From: Chthonomonas sp035294165
Lineage (GTDB): Bacteria > Armatimonadota > Chthonomonadetes > Chthonomonadales > Chthonomonadaceae
DNA: 64,000 bases
Direction: 5' to 3'
NCBI RefSeq assembly: GCF_035294165.1
Contig: NZ_DATGLN010000075.1
Coordinates: forward strand, 1 to 64,000
The position numbers and the translations under genes are program-made. Under the pieces are notes generated by a model, which saw only the letters and a program-made list of their open reading frames with translations, was not told where the DNA came from and made no database searches. This document shows, one piece after another, positions 52,705 to 62,500 of this stretch (the stretch's first letter is position 1; every line of letters starts with the position of its first letter).

Positions 52705-55596
52705 ATGAGCACTGTCTACCATGCAAAGTACTTTGCGAGTGAGTTGACACATATCGGTGGGGCGGGAGTGGAGCGTCTTTCCCGGTCCCTTTTTGATGCA
52801 TGCGTCGACTTGAACCCCCACCAGATCGAGGCGGCACTTTTTGCCTTCCGTTCTCCTATTTCCAAAGGTGCTCTGCTTGCCGATGAGGTTGGTCTTGGGA
52901 AGACCATCGAGGCCGGTCTCATTCTCTGCCAGCTCTGGGCTGAACGACAGCGTCGGCTTCTGGTGATCTGCCCCGCATCCATTCGCAAGCAGTGGGCGCT
53001 TGAGTTGGCAGAGAAGTTTAGTCTTCCCACGGTCATCCTTGATGCGAAGGAGTATCGAGAGCGAAAAGCTCGAGGCTTTGCTAACCCTTTCGAGGCGGAC
53101 GAAATCGTCATTACATCGCTGCACTTTGCGAGCCAACACGCCGCTGACATTCATCCCATCCCATGGAACCTTGTGGTCATTGATGAGGCTCACAAGCTCC
53201 GAAATGTCTACCGTCCATCCAATCGCATGGGCCAGAACATCCGGTCGGCGGTTGGGGAGCGACGCAAGGTACTGCTGACGGCGACACCCCTGCAGAACTC
53301 CCTCTTGGAGCTTTACGGCCTCTCAACGCTAATTGACGAACACCTTTTCGGTGATCTTTCGTCTTTTCGGAGCCAGTTCATGAACGCCAACGGGAACATG
53401 GCAGACCTGCGGCGCCGGCTTCGCACATTCTCCATTCGCACGCTGCGTAGACAGGTAACCGAATACATTCAGTATACCGAGCGTCGCCTGATCACGCGGC
53501 CTTTTGATCCCACGGAGCAGGAGCAAAGGTTGTACGAAGCCGTCTCAGCGTTCCTTCAACGCACCGACACCTATGCCCTTCCTTATCGGCAACGACACCT
53601 GACGGCTTTAATCGTGCGCAAGCTGCTTGCCTCCTCCCCGCGGGCAGTGGCAGCTACCTTGGAAGCGCTGCGCGACCGCCTCATCGCCATTCGTGACAGG
53701 ATGCCGACATCAGAAGACCTGGTTGAGCGCCTCATCACCGACGAAGAGATCGAGGAGGATTTACTAGATGAGATACTCGATCCGCCCAGCAGTGATGAAG
53801 AGACGCAACAACGACTCATGAACGAAGTATCTTTGCCTGTAGAACCCGCGCTCGACCGTCAAAAGCTGCTTGCAGAGATCGACGAACTCACCCGCTACGC
53901 CCAGTGGGCAAGAAGCATCGGCATCGACACCAAAGCCCGCGCCCTCATCAAGGCGCTTGAGATCGGCTTCAAGAAGATGACCGAGATGGGAGCGGCACAA
54001 AGGGCGGTGATCTTCACCGAGTCGCGACGCACGCAGGCCTACCTAAAAGAATTTCTGGAGGCTAATGGCTACGCGGGCCGCGTGATCAGCTTCAACGGAA
54101 CAAACAGGGAGCCGGAAACGACGGCGATCTACGAGCGCTGGCTGGAAGCCAACAAGGAAAATGGTCGGGCGACCGGGTCTCGGCCTGTGGACATTCGTAC
54201 CGCTATCATCGAGCACTTCCGCGATCACGGCCAGATCCTTATCGCGACAGAGGCGGGTGGAGAAGGCCTCAACCTCCAATTTTGCTCGCTGGTGATCAAT
54301 TTTGACCTTCCCTGGAATCCCCAGCGAATCGAGCAGCGGATCGGTCGCTGCCATCGCTACGGGCAAAAGCATGATGTCGTTGTCATCAACTTCCTCAACC
54401 AAAAAAACGCGGCTGATCGGCGAGTCTACGAACTTCTGGAAGAGAAATTCAACCTCTTCAATGGCGTTTTTGGGGCGTCCGATGAAGTTTTAGGAACCAT
54501 CGAGTCGGGTGTGGACTTTGAACGAAGGATACTAGACATCTATCAACAGTGCCGGACTCCTGAGGAGATCGAAAGCGCCTTTCAACAGCTTCGCCAGGAG
54601 CTTGACGAAAAAATCCAAGCTCGCATGGCCGAGACGCGGCAGAAGCTTCTCGAACACTTCGACGAGGACGTCCATGCCCGACTGCGCGTGAATCTGGAAG
54701 GAGCGCGTCAGCAACTCGATCGGGTGGGGACGATGTTCTGGCGACTCACGCAGTTCATTCTCGATGGGCGGGCGCGCTTTGACGAGGTGAACCTAACATT
54801 CGACTTGGAACATCCTCCCCACGAGGGCATCCAGCAAGGGCACTACCGCTTGATTTCGAAAGACCAGGACAAGGTTCCCAATGCGTTTCTTTACCGTTTG
54901 TCACACCCCCTAGGGGAGTATGTGATCGAAACTGCGAAGCAACTGCCTACGCCGGCAGCCCATGTGAAATTCAACATTAGCGAGCGACCAACTCGCATCG
55001 CTATGGTCGAGGCCCTCAAAGGCCGCTCCGGCTGGCTTCACCTGCAGCGGCTTGTTATCGACTCGTTCGAGCGGGAAGAGTACCTGCTCTTCTCTGGATT
55101 CGTTGACGACGGCCGCGCGCTCGACCAGGAAACGATGGAAAAACTGTTTCACTGCGATGCGAAGGCCGAACCGCTTCCTTCGATTCCCTCGGATGTGGAA
55201 AGCCATCTGCAGGCGGAGGCGGATCGGCACGCTAGGGCTACGATCAGCCGCTCACTCGAGACCAACAATCGGCACTTCCAAGAAGCGCGGGAAAAGCTGG
55301 AAAAATGGGCGGACGACATGGTCCTGGCCGCCGAAAAAGAGCTGAAAGACACCAGAGAGCAGATCAGGGCGCTCACCCGCCAGGCACGCCTGGCCACGAC
55401 CATGGAAGAACAGCACGCTTTGCAGAAGCGGATTCAGGAACTGGAAAAACACAAACGCCGCCAGCGCCAGCGTATCTTTGAGGTCGAGGATGAGATCATG
55501 GCCAAGCGCGACGAACTGATTGATAGACTCGAGAAACGAATGCATCAGCGGACGAGCGTGGAACCTCTGTTCACCATTCGCTGGACAGTCGTATGA
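52705..55596 (+). CDS. SNF2-family helicase of the defence-type operon
   Basis: A 963-residue Swi2/Snf2 ATPase of the RapA/HepA-like kind. The ATG at 52705 is chosen because the conserved region begins just after it; the frame upstream looks non-coding. Walker A is LADEVGLGKTIEAGLI (GKT near residue 67), the DEAH box is VVIDEAHKLRN (about 160), and the C-terminal helicase motifs are ATEAGGEGLNLQFCSLVINFD and IEQRIGRCHRYGQ (about 513-555). The last 150 residues form a long coiled coil. It should translocate on duplex DNA using ATP. The stop overlaps the methyltransferase start (ATGA), so it is the first gene of a coupled operon, as SNF2 helicases are in DISARM and other phage-defence loci. Confidence 0.9.
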   Translation: MSTVYHAKYFASELTHIGGAGVERLSRSLFDACVDLNPHQIEAALFAFRSPISKGALLADEVGLGKTIEAGLILCQLWAERQRRLLVICPASIRKQWALELAEKFSLPTVILDAKEYRERKARGFANPFEADEIVITSLHFASQHAADIHPIPWNLVVIDEAHKLRNVYRPSNRMGQNIRSAVGERRKVLLTATPLQNSLLELYGLSTLIDEHLFGDLSSFRSQFMNANGNMADLRRRLRTFSIRTLRRQVTEYIQYTERRLITRPFDPTEQEQRLYEAVSAFLQRTDTYALPYRQRHLTALIVRKLLASSPRAVAATLEALRDRLIAIRDRMPTSEDLVERLITDEEIEEDLLDEILDPPSSDEETQQRLMNEVSLPVEPALDRQKLLAEIDELTRYAQWARSIGIDTKARALIKALEIGFKKMTEMGAAQRAVIFTESRRTQAYLKEFLEANGYAGRVISFNGTNREPETTAIYERWLEANKENGRATGSRPVDIRTAIIEHFRDHGQILIATEAGGEGLNLQFCSLVINFDLPWNPQRIEQRIGRCHRYGQKHDVVVINFLNQKNAADRRVYELLEEKFNLFNGVFGASDEVLGTIESGVDFERRILDIYQQCRTPEEIESAFQQLRQELDEKIQARMAETRQKLLEHFDEDVHARLRVNLEGARQQLDRVGTMFWRLTQFILDGRARFDEVNLTFDLEHPPHEGIQQGHYRLISKDQDKVPNAFLYRLSHPLGEYVIETAKQLPTPAAHVKFNISERPTRIAMVEALKGRSGWLHLQRLVIDSFEREEYLLFSGFVDDGRALDQETMEKLFHCDAKAEPLPSIPSDVESHLQAEADRHARATISRSLETNNRHFQEAREKLEKWADDMVLAAEKELKDTREQIRALTRQARLATTMEEQHALQKRIQELEKHKRRQRQRIFEVEDEIMAKRDELIDRLEKRMHQRTSVEPLFTIRWTVV

Positions 55597-58500
55597 CGGA
55601 GAAGCCTATGTCAGAGAACCTAGAAAAATTCAAGTCCCTGTTAGCCGAACTCTTCCAACTCGATCAGGCCGATCTGGACTTTGGCATCTACCGCATCATG
55701 AACGCCAAGCGGGAGGAGATTACCCGCTTTCTTAAAAACGACCTGCTGCCGCAAGTCCACCAGGCCCTGGGCGCCTACGAAAGCGAGAGCCGTGCCACCC
55801 TCAAGGAGGAACTGGAGAAGGCAAAGGAACAAGCAAAAGCCCTCGGGTTTGACGACCCCATTCAAGCCCCGAAGGTCAAGGAACTGCAGGCCCGCTACAA
55901 CACCACCTTCGACATCGAGGCGGCAGAAAGTGAGGTCTTCTCCCACCTGTACAACTTCTTCCGCCGCTACTACAGCGAGGGCGACTTCATCTCCCAGCGC
56001 CGCTACAAAGAGGGCATCTACGCCATCCCCTATGAAGGCGAGGAGGTCAAGCTCTACTGGGCCAACCACGACCAGTACTACATCAAGACGAGCGAGTACT
56101 TTTGCAACTACACCTTCAAACTCCCCTCCGGCAAGCGCGTCCACTTCAAACTGGTCGAGGCCGACACGGAGAAGGACAACAACCGCCCCCAAGACGGTAA
56201 GGAACGCCGGTTTATTTTGGGACGAGGCGGCAGGGAGACAGGGGGACAAGGGGAAAAGGAGACAGGGGAACGGGGCGAGATATGGGACGAGGTGGACGGC
56301 GATTTGGTGTTCACCTTCCGCTACGCCCCCGACCCCGAAAAGCGCACACAGGCGGAGCTGAACGCCGTCGCCGTGGAGCGAATCCGCTCCTTGATAGGTA
56401 GTTCACCGAGTCTCCAGGTCTTCTGGTCTGCCCTGTTCGACAAGCGCCCCACGGACAAGAACCCCAACCGCACGCTGCTGGAGAAGCACCTGACGGACTA
56501 CACCGCCCGTAATACCTTCGACTACTTCATCCACAAGGACCTGGGCGGCTTCCTGCGCCGAGAGCTGGACTTCTACATCAAGAACGAGGTGATGCATCTC
56601 GACGACATCGAGAGCGAAACGGCTCCGCGCGTGGAGCAGTACCTGGCCAAGATCAAGGCTATCCGCCGGATCGCTCACAAGATCATCGACTTCCTGGCTC
56701 AGCTGGAGGACTTCCAGAAGAAGCTCTGGCTCAAGAAGAAGTTCGTGGTGGAGACGCAGTACTGCGTCACGCTCGACCGCGTACCGGAGGAACTGTACGC
56801 CGAGATCGCCGCCAACGACGCCCAGCGGGAAGAGTGGGTGCGGCTGTTCGCCATTGATGAGCTACCCGATTACCCGTGGCGCAACCCAATCCCCTCTCCC
56901 CTCTGGGGAGAGGGTCAGGGTGAGGGGTACCTCCGCCCCAAATCCTGTACGAAGGAAGAACGCAACGCTCTGCTCCAGGAATTTGCTCGTGAAATGCGGC
57001 ATGCACCCACCGACGCAGAGCAACGCCTCTGGTATTTCCTCCGCGACCGGCGTTTGGGTGGCTATAAGTTCCGTCGTCAACATCCTGTCGGCAACTATAT
57101 CGCCGACTTTGCCTGTATCGAAGGCCGCTTGATTGTAGAAGTAGATGGCGGACAGCATGCCGGGTTGTTTCAGCAGGAAAAGGATATCGCCAAAACTCGC
57201 TTTTTTGAAGAACGCGGATTCCGTGTATTACGATTCTGGAATAACGATGTGTTGAATAACACCAGCGCCGTGTTGGAGGAGATTTTGCGGGTGCTGGAGG
57301 AGGCCCCTCACCCCAACCCTCTCCCCACAGGGGAGAGGGGGGCACAGCAGGGGGATACATTCCCCACAAGGGAGAAGGTGATCGCCTTCCTCAAGGCCAA
57401 CCCCTACCTCGTGCTCGATACCCGCCACTTCACTGAGGACTTCAAGCGGCGGCTACTGGCCTCCTTCGACGACCTCGACGAGCAGTGCGACGGCCTGCTC
57501 ATCCACAGCGAGAACTTCCAGGCGCTGAACCTGCTCATGGACCGGTACAAGGGGCAGGTGAAGTGTGTGTATATCGATCCACCGTATAACACTGGAAGCG
57601 ATGAGTTTGTCTATAGGGACGATTACCAGCATTCCTCCTGGCTTTCCATGACGTATGACCGCCTGGCGTTCGGACGGGAGTGGATGCGGGAGGATGGGGC
57701 AATTTTTGTGAGCATTGACGATGGGGAGCAGGATGTTCTCCGCAAAGTAATGGGGGCGATTTTCGGAGACGAAAACTTTGTCAACAACATCATCTGGCAA
57801 AAAAAGTATGCGCCTCAAAACGATGCCAAGTGGCTTTCGGACAACCACGATTTTCTGCTTCTCTTTGCAAAAAGTAAAGAAGCATGGCGCCCTGGGCTCC
57901 TTCCAAGAACCGAGGCACAGGACAAACGCTACCAGAATCCCGATAATGACCCACGAGGTCCTTGGATGTCCGACAATTTATCTGTCAAGACCTATTCTCC
58001 TGAGTACGATTTCCCCATCACAACACCATCGGGAAGGGTGGTGAATCCCCCACCCGGAAGGTGTTGGTTTACATCTAAAGAAAAAATACAAGAACTCATC
58101 GCTGATAACCGGATCTGGTTTGGTCCCGATGGGAATGGCGTTCCCCGCTTGAAACGGTTTCTCTCGGAGACAAAACAAGGTATCACGCCACTCACCATCT
58201 GGAGCTACAACGAAGTCGGGCACAACCAGGAGGGCAAGCAAGAACTCAAAGGGATGCTCTCGGAATCGGACGAAGTATTTGGTACCCCGAAGCCCAGCCG
58301 CCTTCTTGGTCGTGTCATAACCATTGGCGCCAGCGGCGAGAACAATGCCCTTATCCTCGACTTCTTCGCCGGTTCGGGCACGACAGCGCACGCGGTCATC
58401 AACCTGAACCGCGAGGACGGCGGCAAGCGGAAGTACATCCTGGTCGAGATGGGCGAGTACTTCGATTCGGTGCTGGTGCCCCGCATCAAGAAGGTTGTCT

Positions 58501-59129
58501 ATTCCAAGGACTGGAAGGATGGCAAGCCCGTCTCCCGCGAGGGCATCAGCCACATGTTCAAGTACATCCGCCTCGAGTCCTACGAGGACACGCTCAACAA
58601 CCTGGAGCTCAGGCGCACCGAGGTCCAGCAGCGGCTTCTCGAAGACCACCCCGCCTTCCGCGAGGACTACATGCTCCGTTACATGCTGGACGTGGAAAGC
58701 CGCGGCAGCGCCTCGCTCCTGAACATCGAGCGCTTCGAGGACCCCTTCAGCTACAAGCTTGACATCGCCACCGGCACCGCCGGCGAGACCAAGCCCACGG
58801 TGGTGGACCTCGTCGAGACCTTCAACTACCTGATCGGCCTGCGGGTGAAGACCATCGACCAGATCGGCGGCGTGCGCGTGGTTACGGGCACGAACCCGCA
58901 GGGCGAGCGCGTGCTCATCCTCTGGCGCAATACGAAGGAGCTGGACAACGATAAGCTGGATGCGTGGTTCAAGAGACAGGGCTACAACACGAAGGATCAG
59001 GAGTACGACGTCATCTACGTGAACGGCGACAACAATTTGGAAAACCTCCGCCGCCCGGACCAGACCTGGAAGGTCCGGCTCATTGAGGAGGAATTCCAGC
59101 GGCTGATGTTTGACGTGGCTGATTTGTGA
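55593..59129 (+). CDS. Large N6-adenine DNA methyltransferase (type III Mod-like) with embedded DUF559 element
   Basis: A 1178-residue protein. The catalytic motif IV, DPPYNTGSDEF, is at about residue 662 and the SAM motif I, DFFAGSGTTAHAV, at about 925; this IV-before-I order is that of beta-class adenine methyltransferases such as type III Mod. The N-terminal 200 residues (DFGIYRIMNAKREEI) are a helical domain common in these large enzymes. Two foreign stretches sit in frame: a purine-rich run near residues 212-229, and residues about 433-583, which are a complete DUF559 endonuclease domain. Without them the enzyme is about 1010 residues, the normal size. An ATG at 55608 is an alternative start. 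It probably protects self DNA for the neighbouring helicase/nuclease. Confidence 0.9.
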   Translation: MTEKPMSENLEKFKSLLAELFQLDQADLDFGIYRIMNAKREEITRFLKNDLLPQVHQALGAYESESRATLKEELEKAKEQAKALGFDDPIQAPKVKELQARYNTTFDIEAAESEVFSHLYNFFRRYYSEGDFISQRRYKEGIYAIPYEGEEVKLYWANHDQYYIKTSEYFCNYTFKLPSGKRVHFKLVEADTEKDNNRPQDGKERRFILGRGGRETGGQGEKETGERGEIWDEVDGDLVFTFRYAPDPEKRTQAELNAVAVERIRSLIGSSPSLQVFWSALFDKRPTDKNPNRTLLEKHLTDYTARNTFDYFIHKDLGGFLRRELDFYIKNEVMHLDDIESETAPRVEQYLAKIKAIRRIAHKIIDFLAQLEDFQKKLWLKKKFVVETQYCVTLDRVPEELYAEIAANDAQREEWVRLFAIDELPDYPWRNPIPSPLWGEGQGEGYLRPKSCTKEERNALLQEFAREMRHAPTDAEQRLWYFLRDRRLGGYKFRRQHPVGNYIADFACIEGRLIVEVDGGQHAGLFQQEKDIAKTRFFEERGFRVLRFWNNDVLNNTSAVLEEILRVLEEAPHPNPLPTGERGAQQGDTFPTREKVIAFLKANPYLVLDTRHFTEDFKRRLLASFDDLDEQCDGLLIHSENFQALNLLMDRYKGQVKCVYIDPPYNTGSDEFVYRDDYQHSSWLSMTYDRLAFGREWMREDGAIFVSIDDGEQDVLRKVMGAIFGDENFVNNIIWQKKYAPQNDAKWLSDNHDFLLLFAKSKEAWRPGLLPRTEAQDKRYQNPDNDPRGPWMSDNLSVKTYSPEYDFPITTPSGRVVNPPPGRCWFTSKEKIQELIADNRIWFGPDGNGVPRLKRFLSETKQGITPLTIWSYNEVGHNQEGKQELKGMLSESDEVFGTPKPSRLLGRVITIGASGENNALILDFFAGSGTTAHAVINLNREDGGKRKYILVEMGEYFDSVLVPRIKKVVYSKDWKDGKPVSREGISHMFKYIRLESYEDTLNNLELRRTEVQQRLLEDHPAFREDYMLRYMLDVESRGSASLLNIERFEDPFSYKLDIATGTAGETKPTVVDLVETFNYLIGLRVKTIDQIGGVRVVTGTNPQGERVLILWRNTKELDNDKLDAWFKRQGYNTKDQEYDVIYVNGDNNLENLRRPDQTWKVRLIEEEFQRLMFDVADL
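56226..56279 (+). repeat. 8-bp-periodic GGNGAC repeat, in frame in the methyltransferase
   Basis: About seven consecutive 8-base units, each close to GGNGAC plus two bases: GGCGGC AG, GGAGAC AG, GGGGAC AA, GGGGAA AA, GGAGAC AG, GGGAAC GG, GGCGAG AT. Three units are eight codons, so the run stays open and gives RGGRETGGQGEKETGERGE in the protein. The same unit forms the ends of the four-helix-bundle element at 59133-59599. Confidence 0.8.
56891..56927 (+). repeat. Left inverted repeat of the DUF559 element
   Basis: Hairpin stem 56892-56901 / 56905-56914 with loop TCT, then TCAGGGTGAGGGG. It is the inverted partner of 57304-57340 with three mismatches. Confidence 0.85.
57304..57340 (-). repeat. 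Right inverted repeat of the DUF559 element
   Basis: Hairpin stem 57317-57326 / 57330-57339 with loop ACA; inverted partner of 56891-56927. Confidence 0.85.
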
Positions 59130-59132
59130 CAA

Positions 59133-59599
59133 GGAGACCTGGAGACCAGGCGACATGGCGAAGATAGCCTCACACAAGGAGTTAACGGTTTGGAATAACG
59201 CTATGGATGCAGCGATGAAGATTTTCGAGATGACAAAGTCGTTTCCGGTCGAGGAAAAGTACAGCATGGTGGATCAGATGCGGCGCAGCTCGCGTTCCGT
59301 CGCGGCAAATCTCGCGGAGGCGTGGCGAAGGCGGCGATACGAGGCAGCCTTTACAGCAAAGCTTAACGACGCAGAGGCAGAAGCAACGGAAGTCCAAACA
59401 TGGATCGAGTTAGCACAGCGTTGCGGATACATCGATCAGGAGACGGCAACGGAGTTGGATGAGACCTACGAACACATCATCGGACAGATCGTCACCATGA
59501 TTCGTCAACCTGGAAAGTGGACATTGGATCGACGATCAGGAGGCGAACGCTGATGAGCCGAAGGAGCGCATCATCTGGTCGCCAAGTCTCCCAGTCTCC
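59133..59599 (+). mobile_element. Four-helix-bundle element with 8-bp-unit inverted ends
   Basis: The left end (59133-59154) is GGAGAC-CT-GGAGAC-CA-GGCGAC. The right end (59578-59599), read on the minus strand, is GGAGAC-TG-GGAGAC-TT-GGCGAC: all 18 unit bases agree and only the two-base spacers differ. Between them lies one gene of the 23S-rRNA-intervening-sequence (four-helix-bundle) family, known from mobile insertions. The element separates the methyltransferase stop from the Res-like gene, and its right end is now part of the Res N-terminus. Confidence 0.75.
59155..59553 (+). CDS. Four-helix-bundle protein (23S rRNA IVP family)
   Basis: A 132-residue helical protein of the S23/IVP family, whose members are encoded by intervening sequences in 23S rRNA genes and by many stand-alone loci; they form pentamers of four-helix bundles and have no known enzyme activity. 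Family marks are HKELTVWNNAMDAAMKIFEMTKSFP, MVDQMRRSSRSVAANLAEAW and AEATEVQTWIELAQRCGYI. The ATG directly follows the left repeat, whose GGAG serves as ribosome site. The stop overlaps the Res-like start (TGATG). It is unlikely to be an original part of the defence operon. Confidence 0.9.
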   Translation: MAKIASHKELTVWNNAMDAAMKIFEMTKSFPVEEKYSMVDQMRRSSRSVAANLAEAWRRRRYEAAFTAKLNDAEAEATEVQTWIELAQRCGYIDQETATELDETYEHIIGQIVTMIRQPGKWTLDRRSGGER

Positions 59600-62500
59600 C
59601 GCTCTCAAATTCGAGCAGCGATTGGTGCTTCATCAGTGGCTGCTGGGCCTCTTCGGTATGTCGAGCTTCGAGCGCCTGGCCGCCAACCTGAAGGCCCCGG
59701 AGCTGGAGGGCTTCGACGAAAACAACGCCAGCCGCTTCTATCACGTTTTGAGACTGCGAGACTGGGGGACAGAGAGATGGGGAGACGGTGGGACAGGGCG
59801 AGGTGGAGACAGGGAGGGCCAGATCACCGGGTCGCCAAGTCGCCAGGTCTCCCCGTCCGACTTGCTGGCCTACGACCAGAACATCGTGCGCCATTGGAAG
59901 CAGATCACCGAGCGGCGGAACCACGGAGGACCGTTCCTCTACCCGAAGTACTTCCAGTACCTGGCGCTGCTCTTCACCGAGATCTACCTCGACCGGTACT
60001 TCCGCGACGCGGAGGGGTTGCTTGCCAACCTCAACGCCCACGTGGCGACCTTCAACGCCTCCGCGCCGGAAGCAAGCCATATCGGACCGTACACCGGGCA
60101 GGACCTCAACAAGCTGGCCTTCTGGATGGCGACCGGAAGCGGCAAGACGCTGCTCATGCACATCAACATCCTCCAGTACCAGCACTACCTGCAAGCTCAT
60201 AACCGTGAGCGTGAGCTCAACCGGATCATCCTGCTCACCCCCAACGAAGGGCTCTCGCACCAGCATCTGGAGGAGTTCCAGCTTTCGGGGATCGAGGCCG
60301 AGCTCTTCTCGAAGGAGGGTCGGGGCCTCTTTACCGGCCGCGCCGTGGAGATCCTCGACATCCACAAGCTTCGCGACGAGATGGGCGAGAAGACCGTGGC
60401 CGTGGACGCCTTCGAGGGGAACAACCTGGTCCTGGTGGACGAAGGCCACCGCGGCACCAGCGGCGCGGAAACGGGCGCCTGGATGCAGAAGCGGAACCAG
60501 CTCTGCGAGAACGGCTTTTCGTTCGAGTACTCCGCGACTTTCGGACAGGCGATGAAGGCGAGTGGGAACCGCACACTGGAGCAGACCTACGCCAGGTGCA
60601 TCCTCTTCGACTACTCGTACAAGTACTTTTACGCCGACGGCTACGGCAAGGACTATCGCATCCTGAACCTGGCCGAGGACTCAGACGAAGCCATCCGCCA
60701 CCGGTATCTCACCGCCTGCCTACTTTCGTTTTACCAGCAGCTCAAACTCTATCGGGACAGGGCGCAGGAGTTCCGGCCGTTTCTCATCGAACGCCCGCTC
60801 TGGGTCTTTGTGGGTGGCAGTGTGAATGCGGTGCGATCCGAAAACAAACGCAAAGTCTCCGACGTCGTAGACATCCTTCTCTTCCTGGCAAGTTTCGTTC
60901 GAGAGCGTGGCGACAGCGTTTCAGTCATTGAGCAGCTCCTCCGGGGACGCTCCGGCTTACTCGATGCGCGCAAGCGGGACATCTTCGCCGGGGCGTTTCA
61001 GTATCTGAACACCCTTGGTCTCACGCCCGATCAGGTCTTCGACGACATCCTGCGCGTGCTCTTCAATGCGTCCACGACAGCCGCGCTGCACGTGGAGAAT
61101 CTCAAGGGCACGGACGGCGAGGTCGCCCTTCGGCTGGGCGACAACGAGCCCTTCGGCGTGATCAACGTGGGCGACGCCTCGGCGCTCTGCAAGCTGTGCG
61201 AGGGACAGAGGGAGCTGATCGTCACGGAGAAGGCGTTCTCCGGTTCCCTCTTCCGCGCCCTCAACGATGAGGCATCCACGGTCAACATCCTGATCGGGTC
61301 CAAGAAGTTCACCGAAGGCTGGTCGAGCTGGCGGGTCAGCACCATGGGCCTGATGAATATCGGGCGGAACGAAGGCCCGCAGATCATTCAGCTCTTCGGT
61401 CGCGGCGTCCGGCTCAAGGGCAAGGATTTCTCGCTCAAGCGCAGTCGGAGGCTGGAGGGTGTAAGCGCACCCAGGAACATCGAGACCCTAGAGACGCTCA
61501 ACATCTTCGGCATCCGCGCGGACTACATGCGCCAGTTCAAGGAGTACCTCGAGGACGAAGGCCTGCCGGCGAACGAGGACCGGATCGAGTTCGTGCTCCC
61601 CGTGATCAAGAACCTTGGGAGCAAGAAGCTGAAGATCGTGCGGCTCAAGGAGGGCGTCAATTTCAAAACAAATGGTCAAAAGCCGGTGCTCGACGGCGAA
61701 CCACCGGAGTTTTTGAAAAAGCACCCGGTCGTTCTCGACTGGTATCCGAAGCTACAGGCCATGGCCAGCGGCGCTGGGAGTGCAAGCACGCAGGCGGCGG
61801 AACGCGATCGCTGTTCCTTCGAAGAATCGCATCTGGCGTTCCTCGACTTGGACGCCATCTATTTTGAGCTTCAGCAGTTCAAGAACGAGCGCTCCTGGCA
61901 CAACCTGACTATTCCGCGTGACTGCGTTGCCTCTCTCCTGAAGCGGAAGGAGTGGTACACGCTGTACATCCCTGGTGAGGAGATGGAGTTCCGTTCGTTA
62001 CAGCAGGTGTCGCGCTGGCAGGAGATTGCGACCGCCCTTTTGAAGAAGTATCTGGACCGCTATTACAAGTTCAGGAAGCAGGAGTTCGAGGGCAAGCATC
62101 TGGAGTATCAGGAGCTGTCCGAGCACGATCCCAACTTCGTGAGCGAGTACCGGTTGCTCATCGAGCGGTCGCGCGCGGACATCCTCCAGAAGCTGGAGGA
62201 GATCAAGGGGTTGATCGAAAGCGGAAGTCTCAAAGAAGCAGAGTTCTCCAGGCTGGCTTTTGAACAGGGCTCATTCAAGGCAATCGCTTTTGCTGGTCAT
62301 CTCTACCAGCCGCTCATCTACGTTGGCGACAATCTCATCGAGGTCAAGCCCGTGGTGCTGGAGAACGAGGGCGAACGCGATTTTGTTCTGGATCTTCAGA
62401 AGTTCTGCGAATCGAGTAAGGGCAAGGACTTCCTCAAGGGAAAAGAGCTTTACCTCCTCCGCAACCTGAGTCGTGGACGCGGCATCGGATTTTTCGAGGC

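Larger units (their letters stand above)
56891..57340 (+). mobile_element. 450-bp DUF559-endonuclease element inside the methyltransferase gene
   Basis: The segment is bounded by 37-base inverted repeats (56891-56927 and 57304-57340; 34 of 37 positions agree). Each repeat is itself a perfect hairpin, CCCTCTCCCC and GGGGAGAGGG around three bases. The length is exactly 150 codons, so the host frame is kept. Between the ends it encodes a DUF559 domain of the Vsr-like PD-(D/E)xK superfamily: MRHAPTDAEQRLWYFLRDRR, GGYKFRRQHPVGNYIADFAC and GRLIVEVDGGQHAGLF. The ends translate to PSPLWGEGQGEG and PHPNPLPTGERG, peptides I associate with this repeat family in many genomes. Confidence 0.85.

Noticed and set aside
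56226..56279. CRISPR-like or ordinary microsatellite repeat
   Set aside because: Units are 8 bases without spacers, vary in sequence, and the same unit forms inverted ends of a nearby element, so neither label fits.
56891..57340. Intein or group I intron in the methyltransferase
   Set aside because: There is no splice-junction Cys/Ser or His-Asn pair, the frame continues through, and the boundaries are inverted hairpin repeats; a mobile palindromic element fits better.
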